36,014 bases of DNA from a virus. Both the position numbers and the translations under genes were made by a program. This document shows, piece after piece, positions 16,625 through 25,873 of this stretch (position 1 is its first letter; each line of letters begins with the position of its first letter). The DNA lies in IMG/VR virus record IMGVR_UViG_3300024346_000237, positions 1-36,014 of that record; one strand, 5' to 3'. Under the pieces are notes generated by a model. It was not told the DNA's origin. It saw only the letters and a program-made list of their open reading frames with translations, and did no database searches.

Positions 16625-16948
16625 TTAATTACTACTTACAAATATTTCTGAGTTAACAGCAAAAAGTTCCGCATCCTCAGTTGAGTTATTTACAAATTCT
16701 ACTTCCGCATAATAACCCACTAATCCAGAAGTATTTATTTCGTTGTCTTTACTAAAAAATATATAGCTATCATTGCTTAATAACGTTGTATCACCTAAGG
16801 TTGAATCACACGTTACAACACTACCCACTATAGAAGTGCTTGGACCTATTTGTTTAATAGGCTCTTCTCCTTCAATATAATAAACCACATCCCCAACTTG
16901 CAAAGATGTGTTTAAAGTAAAATTAAAATTTAATGTGGTAGTTGACAT
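16625..16948 (-). CDS. small virion-associated beta protein (107 aa)
   Basis: This 107-aa protein is rich in Ser, Thr, Asn and Val and is probably all beta (TTTLNFNFTLNTSLQVGDVVYY at the start). It has no membrane segment or enzyme motif. It sits between the large nozzle-like protein and the ejection trio, so a small tail or adaptor component is plausible. I do not recognise the family. Confidence 0.65.
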   Translation of the reverse strand: MSTTTLNFNFTLNTSLQVGDVVYYIEGEEPIKQIGPSTSIVGSVVTCDSTLGDTTLLSNDSYIFFSKDNEINTSGLVGYYAEVEFVNNSTEDAELFAVNSEIFVSSN

Positions 16949-16998
16949 AGTACTATTATTACGATTTTTAAAACATTATTAATTAACTAACTAAGCTA

Positions 16999-19900
16999 TT
17001 AAGTTATAGTAAAGCTAGTAGGTTTACCTAAACCTTGAACAGAGAATTCCTTGCTGTCAAGATTTTCATCAGTGGTTGCAATACCTTTTATATTATTAAA
17101 CCATTTGCCTTCTTTTCCTTTGAAATATATAACTTCTCCTGATTGCAGGTCTGTTTCAATTGAACTAGCTTTCCAGCCATCAATTGCAGTTGTATTACCT
17201 TGAGATCCTTCGTATGTTATTGTTTTAAAGTTTTTAACTACAGATGGTTCGTTGTTAAATATAAATTTTACTGATGACCCTCTTTGATCTCCATAAAAAT
17301 TATTTATACCGATGGAATGATGTTTCCAAATATTGCCTTTTTTAAATGTAAAATAATTGCCATTTAAATAAGCTCCGCCTTCGGGAATAAAACTTAATCT
17401 AGTAGTCCATCCCTTTACAGATTCTGAAAATGCTATAGTGTCAAAGTAATCATCTGGTAAATCTAAAAGCGGATCCTCAGGCTTTTTAAAAGCCAATATG
17501 TATTGTCTTGTGTGTATATCGTATGATCCAATAATTCTATCATTGTTATTCTTAAAAGCGTTCCTGAAATAAGAAGACATACCGTTATTAGATATTACGG
17601 TTAGACCGTCCATGGAAAGCCTCAATACTGCTCCTCTTTGTTTATCCGCAAAATATGCTTGGTAACCATAAGAGGCAAAAGATTCTGGGTTTTTAGAAAT
17701 GCCAAACTCGCCGCCGTAAGGCACAGCTTGCCCTAACACGTTATTTGAAGAAACTACATTGGTAGATCCATCCGCATTATATAATGAATCTTTATCTGCT
17801 TGTATTCTGAACACTTTGTTTTCGCAAAAAGCTATAACATCAGTATCTCTTGAATGCAGCAATTGAATGGATCCATACGCTGGGTCTAGGTCTTTTGTAA
17901 TTGGTTCTCCTGTAGAAAACTGGTTTAAGTTATTTACAGAATTTCTTGAATTATATAATCCAGACCATATAAGTCCTGACGCGTTGTTTCTTAATTTATA
18001 TTCTCCTGGTATTGTAGTTGAAACTCTAACTTGTTTATCTAAATATATAGCGTTGTAATCGTCCGCTATTCTATTAGACTCTAAACCATTACCAAAATTA
18101 AAACAGTTAAACCAGCGCAATGTATGTCCCTCTGTGGCATCATATTCCGATATTGGGTACGATTCTTCGGTTTCATAATAAATATCTAGTAGGTCATTAT
18201 CTACTTCTGTTTCAAAAATTGCCGGACCGCCTCCGCTTCCAGCATATGAAGTATTATAGCAAACGAATACTTCTATATCTTGCCCTCCAAAAACAGGGGT
18301 TGCATATACAGTTACTTTACCTGTGGAATCATTAAATAACGTAGAATTAATTATATGCCAATGGTCCGAAGACAACAACGTAGTGCTGCCACAAGTAACG
18401 TCAGAAGGTATGTGGCTACCCTCAAGCAAGTCATCGTTAGTAGTGGGAAAATTCATTTGTTTTACATGGACCTTCCCGTCTTTAAACCAGTAGTCAAATT
18501 TTTCATTATTAACTGATATAGCACCTATATATAAACCTCCTGATACTTCGGTATTAACTGTAATAAAATCATCTGGCTCTATCAAAGAAGAAACGCCAGC
18601 TATCCCGGAAGAGCTCAATAATTCTTCCGATATTATATTGTCTCTTAATATTTTAATAAAAAATCTATTATCTAAGACGCCTTCGTCGGAAATGCTTGAT
18701 GGTTTGCTCGATTCAACATCTAATACTTTGTAACGTGCATTTTTATTATTTAAGGGCAAATTAGTATTTGCTCCTTTCTTTAAATTTATATAGTCACCTG
18801 CTTCAAATTTATTTATTTCATAACTAGGTACAGAAAGCCATATAGTAGTGGGGTCGTCTAAATCATCGTATGCTTTGTCAATGATGAAATTATAATAAGG
18901 CTTCGAAAGTTCTTTTACATAAAACTTAAACCTATCCACTCCAGCTGGCGGAGATCCTGCCATTTTCAAATTAAACGCTTTTCCTTTGCCTTCATCGCCT
19001 AATGGTATTTTCTTTAATCCAAAACCGCTAGAAACAATTGGAGACTGCCTACCGTATGAGTCTTCAAATAAAATGCCAAATTCATATTCTCTATTTGATT
19101 TTATTGACCTCAAAGTATTAGAAGTTCTATCAACAAGACTAACCTCAGAAAAACCAGGAGTATATCCTTCAAGACTAAAACCAGAAGAATAGTTTCCAAA
19201 AATCAACCTATTTGCAGTTATTTCTAATGCTTTAGCCTTTGCAGGGACCGCATCATATTGGCGTAATATCTGATTACTTGGAAGAACCGAATAAATGTTT
19301 TCCTTGTCAATTATTAAGTTGCCTAAAAAACCATCAGCGGAAATTGTTTTGTATATATATATATTTGTATTATTTGCTTCCTTATATAATATATCTATTT
19401 CTGCAATATCGTTAATATTATACTCTATTCCAGAAAGAAACAAACTTGTTATGCTGTTATACATTTGATTGTTAAACCCTGTTTCTAAGTTGTAATCCAA
19501 AAATTCTTTAGGATAAAAAGCAACTTCAGAAAATGGAGCCATAACGGAATATTGTCCATTATTGAATTTCCATCTATAAGAAAACCTAACCATCTTTTCT
19601 TCATAGATAGGCTCTATATATTTTTTAATAACATAACTCACTGCATCTGTATCTGCATTAACGTTTTTATAATTTAACTCTAAAGTTAAAGTTAAATTAG
19701 ATGTCAAGGTCTGGCTTATAAATAATGCTTTTGCTTCGTAGTATTTTTTTGTAGTAGGATCTACATAAGTGAATATGATTACATCTCCTGCGGAAACATT
19801 ATTTATAACGTCTTGACTAGTTGTAACAACATTAAATGTTTCTCCAATCTTAACTTCTGATAAATCGAACGTAAATAGAGGCCCTACGCTGAAGTCGTCG

Positions 19901-20472
19901 TATGTTGGAAAATTAATATTAGGAGCAGAAGTGGGCTTTTGTTTAATTACAGTAATATCAGATTCTACAAGATCTTCGTTGTTTAGCTGTGTGTTGCCAT
20001 CAGTTCCAGTATTGTTGCTGCCGTCAAATAAATTTAAATCAATTAATTTTGGCTCGTTCTTATTGTCTGTAAATGCTAAATAATTTTCAATGCAAGCAAT
20101 GCCTGTGATTATTGGTTCATCAATTGATTCATCAAATTTAAAAACCGTATTACCCACATCTTTAATTAGCGTTGTAATAATGGAATTTTCGTATGAAAAC
20201 AAATAACTATTATTGACATCTTTAACTAACCAATAGATTTTATTAGAGGTATTGTCGACTATACTTCCGACTAAAATAGCATCGCTAGTTAATAGTTCAT
20301 CATTGTCAATTTCTTCGTTGCCAAGAATATTTTGTATAGCTCCAATATTGCTGCCCTCAGTACTAGCTAGTTGAATATTAAAAGCATCTCTATACTCACC
20401 ATTTGGTATTAAACGTTCATCTAGGTCTTTATTCATTCGACCCGCATTGAATAGGTGCTTAATTTCTGGCAT
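16999..20472 (-). CDS. large tail nozzle / stabilisation-type protein (1157 aa)
   Basis: This 1157-aa beta-rich protein opens with GRMNKDLDERLIPNGEYRDA (residues 11-30), a signature I associate with large tail-tip proteins of crAss-like and uncultured marine podoviruses. Many WxVKD- and YxLAFK-like strands suggest a beta-propeller-type domain followed by beta-sandwich parts. T7 gp12 and P22 gp10 are the functional analogues: they close the tail tube and hold tail fibres. The gene ends in the tail/ejection part of the cluster, four bases after the 363-aa connector-type protein. No receptor-binding or enzymatic motif was seen. The family name is inference from the N-terminal motif, length and position. 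Confidence 0.75.
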   Translation of the reverse strand: MPEIKHLFNAGRMNKDLDERLIPNGEYRDAFNIQLASTEGSNIGAIQNILGNEEIDNDELLTSDAILVGSIVDNTSNKIYWLVKDVNNSYLFSYENSIITTLIKDVGNTVFKFDESIDEPIITGIACIENYLAFTDNKNEPKLIDLNLFDGSNNTGTDGNTQLNNEDLVESDITVIKQKPTSAPNINFPTYDDFSVGPLFTFDLSEVKIGETFNVVTTSQDVINNVSAGDVIIFTYVDPTTKKYYEAKALFISQTLTSNLTLTLELNYKNVNADTDAVSYVIKKYIEPIYEEKMVRFSYRWKFNNGQYSVMAPFSEVAFYPKEFLDYNLETGFNNQMYNSITSLFLSGIEYNINDIAEIDILYKEANNTNIYIYKTISADGFLGNLIIDKENIYSVLPSNQILRQYDAVPAKAKALEITANRLIFGNYSSGFSLEGYTPGFSEVSLVDRTSNTLRSIKSNREYEFGILFEDSYGRQSPIVSSGFGLKKIPLGDEGKGKAFNLKMAGSPPAGVDRFKFYVKELSKPYYNFIIDKAYDDLDDPTTIWLSVPSYEINKFEAGDYINLKKGANTNLPLNNKNARYKVLDVESSKPSSISDEGVLDNRFFIKILRDNIISEELLSSSGIAGVSSLIEPDDFITVNTEVSGGLYIGAISVNNEKFDYWFKDGKVHVKQMNFPTTNDDLLEGSHIPSDVTCGSTTLLSSDHWHIINSTLFNDSTGKVTVYATPVFGGQDIEVFVCYNTSYAGSGGGPAIFETEVDNDLLDIYYETEESYPISEYDATEGHTLRWFNCFNFGNGLESNRIADDYNAIYLDKQVRVSTTIPGEYKLRNNASGLIWSGLYNSRNSVNNLNQFSTGEPITKDLDPAYGSIQLLHSRDTDVIAFCENKVFRIQADKDSLYNADGSTNVVSSNNVLGQAVPYGGEFGISKNPESFASYGYQAYFADKQRGAVLRLSMDGLTVISNNGMSSYFRNAFKNNNDRIIGSYDIHTRQYILAFKKPEDPLLDLPDDYFDTIAFSESVKGWTTRLSFIPEGGAYLNGNYFTFKKGNIWKHHSIGINNFYGDQRGSSVKFIFNNEPSVVKNFKTITYEGSQGNTTAIDGWKASSIETDLQSGEVIYFKGKEGKWFNNIKGIATTDENLDSKEFSVQGLGKPTSFTIT

Positions 20473-20476
20473 GTAG

Positions 20477-21568
20477 CTAGTGTTTTATTTGTTTACTTTT
20501 GCCCCTCATAACTTGAGTAAGCTCTTTTAGCTTTAAGTTAGAAATCCTTATTTTAGCATTTCTCATTGCTGCTCTTCGCTCTTTCTTAAATCTATTCACT
20601 ATGTATTCAGGCATATTAGCCTTAGAGGCTATTATTGCGTGAGCTATGTATTTGTATATTGCTTCTTCAGCTAATTTGTCTACTTTCATTTCAGCATCTG
20701 TGCCTAATCCGTCTGAAATATATTTTAAAGTAATAATTTTGCCAGATAGATTACTGCTGAAACCAAATTGTCCATTAGCTTCGTCTATAACAAAGACACC
20801 ATTAACTTGTGAAGTTTCAGGGTTTAAACCATATCTTTGACCAAGACCCATTACTCCGGCTCCATTACCTGGATTAGAGTAATTGTCATTATTTGGATAA
20901 CCAATAGTAGCGTTGCCGCCTATATTGTTAAAGTTTTCTTGTGTAATAGAATTACCTACTAGTAAAGAATCATCATTATCATACAAGTAGTTTGCTTCAT
21001 CATCTTGTAATATTGCCTGTGAAGGTCTTGATGTATCTTTAGACGGGTATATAATCCTTTCTAAGCCATTTGAATCAACCCAAGCTAGTTGCACGTAGTT
21101 TACGTAGTCTTGTGGCATTGGTATTGTTAAATTAGCCCCTACTTCTATTTCTTGTATTTTTTCTACTTTAAAAATATCATAGCTAAACTCTTGAATTGCT
21201 CTTTTAGCATGGAACACTACGTCAAGTTGTCTTGCTGTAGTTATTATTTTATCATCACCAACATAAGATACTATGAAGTTAGATATAATGTCCTCTAACG
21301 AAATGTATCTGTAGCTACCGTGGTTTTTATTCAATAATACAACTTTTATTTCAGATCCGCTGTCAGGGCTAACATAAAATGTTATTACCCCGTTCGAGTA
21401 TGAATAATTGTCATCTTCTATTTCGCTGCCATTAAATAATACAATAAAATTTAACTTTGAAGTAGGTAATGGGTCAAACGTAATTGTAAATTGCGCAGTA
21501 CTCCCATCTCCGGTAAATATTTCGGAAAGAGAATAATATTGTCTAGCTGTTTGAGTTATGAGTCCCAT
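20477..21568 (-). CDS. tail tube / connector protein, T7 gp11-like by position (363 aa)
   Basis: This 363-aa protein has a beta-rich N-terminal domain (FTGDGSTAQFTITF, residues 18-31, then VSPDSGSEIKVVLLN), which looks like a small immunoglobulin/tail-spike-base type fold. Next comes a segment with QLDVVFHAKRAIQEFSYDI and IPMPQDYVNYVQL, and then a helical, basic C-terminus (ERRAAMRNAKIRISNLKLKEL). Helical gatekeeper proteins such as T7 gp11 and P22 gp4 have AKRAIQEF-like helices and a P..Y..Y/I motif; I therefore call it tail tube or head-tail connector. It lies between the 232-aa connector candidate and the nozzle protein with gaps of only a few bases. Confidence 0.7.
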   Translation of the reverse strand: MGLITQTARQYYSLSEIFTGDGSTAQFTITFDPLPTSKLNFIVLFNGSEIEDDNYSYSNGVITFYVSPDSGSEIKVVLLNKNHGSYRYISLEDIISNFIVSYVGDDKIITTARQLDVVFHAKRAIQEFSYDIFKVEKIQEIEVGANLTIPMPQDYVNYVQLAWVDSNGLERIIYPSKDTSRPSQAILQDDEANYLYDNDDSLLVGNSITQENFNNIGGNATIGYPNNDNYSNPGNGAGVMGLGQRYGLNPETSQVNGVFVIDEANGQFGFSSNLSGKIITLKYISDGLGTDAEMKVDKLAEEAIYKYIAHAIIASKANMPEYIVNRFKKERRAAMRNAKIRISNLKLKELTQVMRGKSKQIKH

Positions 21569-21571
21569 TTA

Positions 21572-22270
21572 TTAAGATTTTTCTTGAGTTATTTTTTTTG
21601 TTTCTTTAGCGTCTGCTAATTGAGAAATACTTGGATCTTTTATAGTTAATCCAGCATACATTAATATTTTAATTACCAATGTAGTCTCATCTGATTCGTG
21701 CAGTTCAAAATTTTGAGAATTAGACGCATTATAAAGAGCATCCCCATTTACTTTTGTATAAGCCCATTCAACTGAAACAGGCTTTCTAACGTATGTGCAA
21801 TAAACACTTGAAGTTATTGTTGTTGGATATATATTTATTCCAAATCCACCTGATGCGTTTGCAGTATTCTGTATATATACTGGGTTTGAGGTGGTTGGTT
21901 GAGTTAATTTAGACGCTTGGTAATTTAGTAGTTCTTTAATATCAACTTTTTCTACTTCAACACTGTTGTAAACAACCGTACCTAACTTATGAAAATCAGA
22001 CGGAAAGCTGAAATAGTCGCTTAAATGGAAAATGTTTGCTTGTGTTTTAAATTTACTTACTTTTTCATCAACAAGATTATACAGTTGAGCATATTCTGTA
22101 TTGTTATCTTTTAATCTCATATATTGATTAAGATCAAAAAAATATTGCTCAAATATTTCTAATTGAGCTTGATTTGCAAAAAGATTAAACTCTTGCGGTG
22201 TTAAATAACCTCTTTGCTCTTTGTTCAGAATAGCAAGCACTCTTTGGTAAACTGTATCTATACTTATCAT
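21572..22270 (-). CDS. head-tail connector / structural protein (232 aa)
   Basis: This 232-aa protein starts MISIDTVYQRVLAILNKEQRGYLTP; the RGYLTPQEFNLFANQAQLEIFEQYF region (20-44) is a helical motif I recall from structural proteins of marine and crAss-like podoviruses placed between capsid and tail tube genes. The rest has beta strands (VYCTYVRKPVSVEW) and a helical C-terminus. Its probable job is a ring protein between portal and tail. It has an AT-rich upstream leader and follows a terminator at 22290-22316, so a promoter may lie in the short gap. Confidence 0.7.
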   Translation of the reverse strand: MISIDTVYQRVLAILNKEQRGYLTPQEFNLFANQAQLEIFEQYFFDLNQYMRLKDNNTEYAQLYNLVDEKVSKFKTQANIFHLSDYFSFPSDFHKLGTVVYNSVEVEKVDIKELLNYQASKLTQPTTSNPVYIQNTANASGGFGINIYPTTITSSVYCTYVRKPVSVEWAYTKVNGDALYNASNSQNFELHESDETTLVIKILMYAGLTIKDPSISQLADAKETKKITQEKS

Positions 22271-22285
22271 CTTGTTTATTATTAT

Positions 22286-22316
22286 TTATAAAAGTAAGGC
22301 CGCATTTAAACGGCCT
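22286..22316 (-). terminator. intrinsic terminator after the MCP-linked gene
   Basis: On the minus strand AGGCCG (22316-22311) pairs with CGGCCT (22302-22297) around an eight-base AT loop, followed by TACTTTTAT. It lies between the 282-aa gene and the 232-aa gene and would separate the head genes from the tail genes in part. Confidence 0.6.
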
Positions 22317-22338
22317 AACCTCTATAAAATATTACGCG

Positions 22339-23187
22339 TTATTTTAGCCTTTTTTCAACAGACTGGTAAACTTCTATACCTTCATCTGTTTTGAAATAAG
22401 CAGCTAAAGCTGAGTATGGATTTTCATCAAAAGGAACCGTAATTAATTTCCTGCCAGTTGATGCCCAAGTAAATGTTCTGTTGTCTTGGGATAAATCAAT
22501 AATTCTGTCTTCTACAGCTTTAATAGCAATATTTCTAATATTTATATTTTCGTCATTAGCTAATTCTAAGAACAAAATAGGATCTTTCTTGGCGAACAAT
22601 AATAAATCTCTTTTAAGCTCTTTAGAACTCATCTTAGATACCCTAGATCCTAATTCTGTACGCAGTATAGCTTCAGCCTGGTCAATTTCCATTGATTTAG
22701 CAGCCATTAATGCGTCTAGCTCTAGTTCCAGCATGTCCAATTCGTCTTCCGCATCTTCCTCTGCGTCAAATTCTTCGAACAATCTTCCTTTTTGAGGGTG
22801 GTATAAAGATAATAGCTTCTGTAACGTTTGTTTTTCTTTTGGTACAACTAAAGTTCCGTCCTGGAAAACTATATGAGCCAGTCTAGCTGGTCCTTTAAAT
22901 TCGTCTACAAACGGAGTATTTTGGTTTAACGTATATTTAATTTCTCGTTCAAAACCTTGGTTTTCATCAAACCAAAAAATACCTTTGCTTTTTATTGTAT
23001 AAGTTAAAGCATTTCTATTCCCTTTTAAATAATACGTTCGGTCTTTTACTTCCCACGTATTAATTTTTTTATTTGGAGCCTCTTTTACAACAGCGGGTTC
23101 CATTGCTGGTGTTTCAAATGTTTGTTCAACAACTTTTTTAGCGCTAGGCACAGAAGTTGATTTTTTTGGTGTAGTCTGTTTTGCCAT
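22339..23187 (-). CDS. MCP-linked structural protein of unknown function (282 aa)
   Basis: This 282-aa protein has a low-complexity N-terminus (Lys, Ser, Pro, Val; 1-40), a beta-rich part (WEVKDRTYYLKGNRNALTY, 46-64; ARLAHIVFQDGTLVVPKEK), a very acidic helical stretch at 135-162 (FEEFDAEEDAEDELDMLELE), and a helical C-terminal region with LLLFAKKDPILFLELANDE, reminiscent of a HEAT-like repeat pair. I do not know its function. It sits directly after the major capsid gene, between two terminators, so it is expressed as a separate unit or by read-through. Possible roles are head decoration or head assembly. Confidence 0.7.
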   Translation of the reverse strand: MAKQTTPKKSTSVPSAKKVVEQTFETPAMEPAVVKEAPNKKINTWEVKDRTYYLKGNRNALTYTIKSKGIFWFDENQGFEREIKYTLNQNTPFVDEFKGPARLAHIVFQDGTLVVPKEKQTLQKLLSLYHPQKGRLFEEFDAEEDAEDELDMLELELDALMAAKSMEIDQAEAILRTELGSRVSKMSSKELKRDLLLFAKKDPILFLELANDENINIRNIAIKAVEDRIIDLSQDNRTFTWASTGRKLITVPFDENPYSALAAYFKTDEGIEVYQSVEKRLK

Positions 23188-23216
23188 GATATAATATAAT
23201 TAAAAAGTAAATAAGA

Positions 23217-23249
23217 GTAAGAAATACCCTCGTCAGTACAACGAGGGTA
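23217..23249 (-). terminator. intrinsic terminator after the major capsid gene
   Basis: On the minus strand TACCCTCGT (23249-23241) pairs perfectly with ACGAGGGTA (23233-23225) around a seven-base loop, followed by TTTCTTACTCTT. The nine-base-pair stem lies 18 bases after the capsid stop. A partial terminator or mRNA-stabilising hairpin directly behind the capsid gene is typical for highly expressed capsid messages, as with T7 gene 10. Confidence 0.8.
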
Positions 23250-23266
23250 GATCCTACAGGGTTATG

Positions 23267-24649
23267 TTAGTTTAAGATCATGAAGTTATTCGCTCCTTGA
23301 ACTACTAAACATCTTTCAGATAAGTAGTGTACTTCCATTGCATCAAGATCAGATGTGAAAGCTCCTCCAACTGAACCAGTTGTCCAAGACTTCATTTTTC
23401 TGTCATCAGCTTCTGAAGCTCTGTAACGTACGTGTAAGAATGGTCTCTTGATGTTCTTACCTAATACTTTGTCATAAACAGTAGAAGTTCCAGCAGGTAC
23501 TAAAACCCCTCTAATGTCTGTAACAAGTCCTCTAGTAGAAGCATCGTTTAAGTATTTCCAGTCAGTTTTGTAGAAGTCGTAAGAACCTCTTCTGAACCCA
23601 GAAAAACCTAAGTTAAGCGCCATATCTTCGCTGTTAGAGAATACTCCGTAAGAAGTACCACCTGCGCCGTAAGAGTTTTGAGCAGCAAGCATATCGTCAA
23701 TGTTTAAAGAAACCTCTCTGTTTAAGAAAAGCATGTTCTCTTCAATTGCTCCTTGCTTGTCTAATTTCTTAAGGATTTCATCAAAGTCAGATAAATCTTC
23801 AGCAGCGTCGTTTCCATCAATACCAGCGGTTACGTGCCCTCTATCTTCGATAGCGGCAAATAAACCTTCAGTACCAACAGCTCCAGCTCCGATTGCTCCA
23901 GAACCAGGAGCTGCAATTTCTCCTTCTACAACAGCCATTTCTAAGTAATCTTCGAAACGAGTTCTTGTATCTCCTTCAGCTTTTAAGTACCATAAGTATC
24001 CAGTTTGTCCAGATTCTCCTGTAATTTCAACCCATCCAATTTGTGATGCATCAGATCCAGATACTTCGTATTTGTCTTTGATGATAATTGGAGAATTTGT
24101 TAAAGAAAGAAATTCTGGAGTAACAGCTCCCTGCATTCCTTGTGTTCCTTTAGCAAATTCAGAACCAAACACAAAAAGGTTAACGTTTCCGTCAGCAAAA
24201 TCGCTATCAGTAGAGAATAAAGCTTTGTCGTAACGCTTTAAAGTTGCAGTTGTAGCGTCTACAGCTGAAACGTAAGCTTTTGCAGTTGTTGTTCCATCAG
24301 AAACCACTACAGTTTGTCCTGCTCTTACAGCGTGATTAGCGCCTAAAGTAACAATACCTGTTGCAGCAACAATTGGTTTTGCTTCGTAAGACAAGTGTAA
24401 TCTTCCTTGCTCTGACCATACTACTTGGTCGGAAGTCATTGGCATTTCAGCACCTACCATACGTAAGAAAGAAGAAACAGTACGATCGCCGTATCTTTCT
24501 ACTTCACTTTCGTATAATTCCGGTAGGTATTGTTGAGCCCATCCGGCTGTGCCAGCTGACGTAAAGTCAAAATAATTTGTTGATAATGTTTGTTTTGTAG
24601 GGGACGCATTACTTAAAATTAAGTTAGCGCCTGCGCTTGGTGTAGCCAT
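23267..24649 (-). CDS. major capsid protein (HK97-type, inferred)
   Basis: This 460-aa protein lies between an acidic scaffold-like protein and a terminator, has balanced Gly/Ala/Ser/Thr-rich composition, and has codon use richer in GC than its neighbours, all as for a highly expressed capsid gene. The N-terminal part contains QYLPELYESEVERYGDRTV (39-57) and FLRMVGAEMPM, which fit the N-arm and spine region of marine phage capsids. GTEGLFAAIEDRGHV and LKKLDKQGAIEENMLFLNRE fit the A- and P-domain helices. The C-terminus (MEVHYLSERCLVVQGANNF) fits the last beta strands. An insertion-like Gly/Thr-rich domain at about 95-150 is probable. HK97 fold is inferred, not shown. Confidence 0.85.
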   Translation of the reverse strand: MATPSAGANLILSNASPTKQTLSTNYFDFTSAGTAGWAQQYLPELYESEVERYGDRTVSSFLRMVGAEMPMTSDQVVWSEQGRLHLSYEAKPIVAATGIVTLGANHAVRAGQTVVVSDGTTTAKAYVSAVDATTATLKRYDKALFSTDSDFADGNVNLFVFGSEFAKGTQGMQGAVTPEFLSLTNSPIIIKDKYEVSGSDASQIGWVEITGESGQTGYLWYLKAEGDTRTRFEDYLEMAVVEGEIAAPGSGAIGAGAVGTEGLFAAIEDRGHVTAGIDGNDAAEDLSDFDEILKKLDKQGAIEENMLFLNREVSLNIDDMLAAQNSYGAGGTSYGVFSNSEDMALNLGFSGFRRGSYDFYKTDWKYLNDASTRGLVTDIRGVLVPAGTSTVYDKVLGKNIKRPFLHVRYRASEADDRKMKSWTTGSVGGAFTSDLDAMEVHYLSERCLVVQGANNFMILN

Positions 24650-24667
24650 TTTAAATTTTTTTAAATG

Positions 24668-25840
24668 TTATTTTTTAAGTTTAATTTTTAACTTAGAGCT
24701 GCTATCGCCTGTAATAGCTCTTACCTTCATTCCCCCAGCTTCAATAACCCCGTTGCTTGCTTTTCTAGGATTCATATTTATGTTTTTAGAATCGTTAGAA
24801 ATTTGTTTTATAGCATCGGCTTTGCCTTGTTCATAAAAGTGAGTTGCTAGGCTGTCAGCGTTATTAGCCGCAAAAATAGCTTTGTGATAACCAGAAGCGT
24901 CCGCAATCATATTGTTTTCGTCTAAGAACTTACTTAAGACATTATTTAGATCGCTTTGTACCTCTTTTGTTTTCGCTACATCTTTAACTTTAAACCTATA
25001 TTTACTTTCTCCAACCTTAAAATCAAAACCTTTGAATTCTTGATTAAATACTTTTTCAGTCTGTTGTTTAAAATGATTAAGCTGTTTTTCTTGAACTTGC
25101 TGAACTTCGCTTTGCTCTTTGTTATATCGATTAAAAAACTCAACCGCTTTTTGTTGATCAGACGATAACTTTGAACCCAACTTGACTTCATCGTAATATT
25201 TCGCCTTTGTCTCTTCTAAAAACTGTTTTGCTTTTGCAACCTCTTCTTTATATGCGAGTTTTTTTCTTCGGATGTCTCGCTCCTCGTCTATGTCCTCATC
25301 AAACGAAAAATTGTCTTCTAATAAAAAGTCAATCTCTTCTTGATCTAAATGGGACTTGGTTTGTTTGTAATACTCTTTTAATAAAGTATCGGAATCTACA
25401 TTTGAGTAATCCGCGTTTAACCTAACGTAATCCTCTAAAGATCCACCTGTTTCATTCATAAAGTCTACAACTTTTTGAATATTTTCAGGAAGTTCAATTC
25501 CAGTATCTTTTACTTCTTGAATTACCTCTTGCTCTGTTACTTCTTCTTTTGCAACATCTTCAGGCTTTTCTGTGTCTTCAATTAATTCTAAAGCAGAATC
25601 TTCTACTTCTTCATTAACTTCTTGCAGTTTTTCTTCGGCTTGATCATCGACTTGCTCATCGGCTTCGACTTGCTCTTCTTGCTGTACGGCATTGTCTTCT
25701 GTTTTTGGTTTGCTTAAATCTACTCTGTAAGTACCGTCATCAGCTTTAGTATCTATTCCTGCTGACTCTAGAACTTGTGTTTCTTTTTCTGCTGCTGTTG
25801 GTGTTTCATCAACAACAACTTTTGCGGTTTCTTCTGACAT
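24668..25840 (-). CDS. scaffolding-like protein (390 aa)
   Basis: This 390-aa protein is placed between portal and major capsid genes. Residues 1-115 are extremely acidic and low-complexity (Glu, Asp, Val, Gln), the middle (170-260) is a coiled-coil-like Glu/Lys region, and the C-terminus ends with basic KLKIKLKK. An acidic disordered N-terminus, helical centre and small basic capsid-binding tail form the classical scaffolding architecture. No protease domain was seen, so removal of the scaffold may not involve self-cleavage. The A-rich leader lacks a Shine-Dalgarno sequence. Confidence 0.8.
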   Translation of the reverse strand: MSEETAKVVVDETPTAAEKETQVLESAGIDTKADDGTYRVDLSKPKTEDNAVQQEEQVEADEQVDDQAEEKLQEVNEEVEDSALELIEDTEKPEDVAKEEVTEQEVIQEVKDTGIELPENIQKVVDFMNETGGSLEDYVRLNADYSNVDSDTLLKEYYKQTKSHLDQEEIDFLLEDNFSFDEDIDEERDIRRKKLAYKEEVAKAKQFLEETKAKYYDEVKLGSKLSSDQQKAVEFFNRYNKEQSEVQQVQEKQLNHFKQQTEKVFNQEFKGFDFKVGESKYRFKVKDVAKTKEVQSDLNNVLSKFLDENNMIADASGYHKAIFAANNADSLATHFYEQGKADAIKQISNDSKNINMNPRKASNGVIEAGGMKVRAITGDSSSKLKIKLKK

Positions 25841-25873
25841 GATATGATATTATATAAGTTATGCAGTATGATT

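Noticed and set aside
22481-22795. 104-codon serine-rich plus-strand frame
   Set aside because: It is the reverse of the acidic Glu/Asp stretch of the 282-aa protein; Ser-rich content is the usual antisense of acidic codons.
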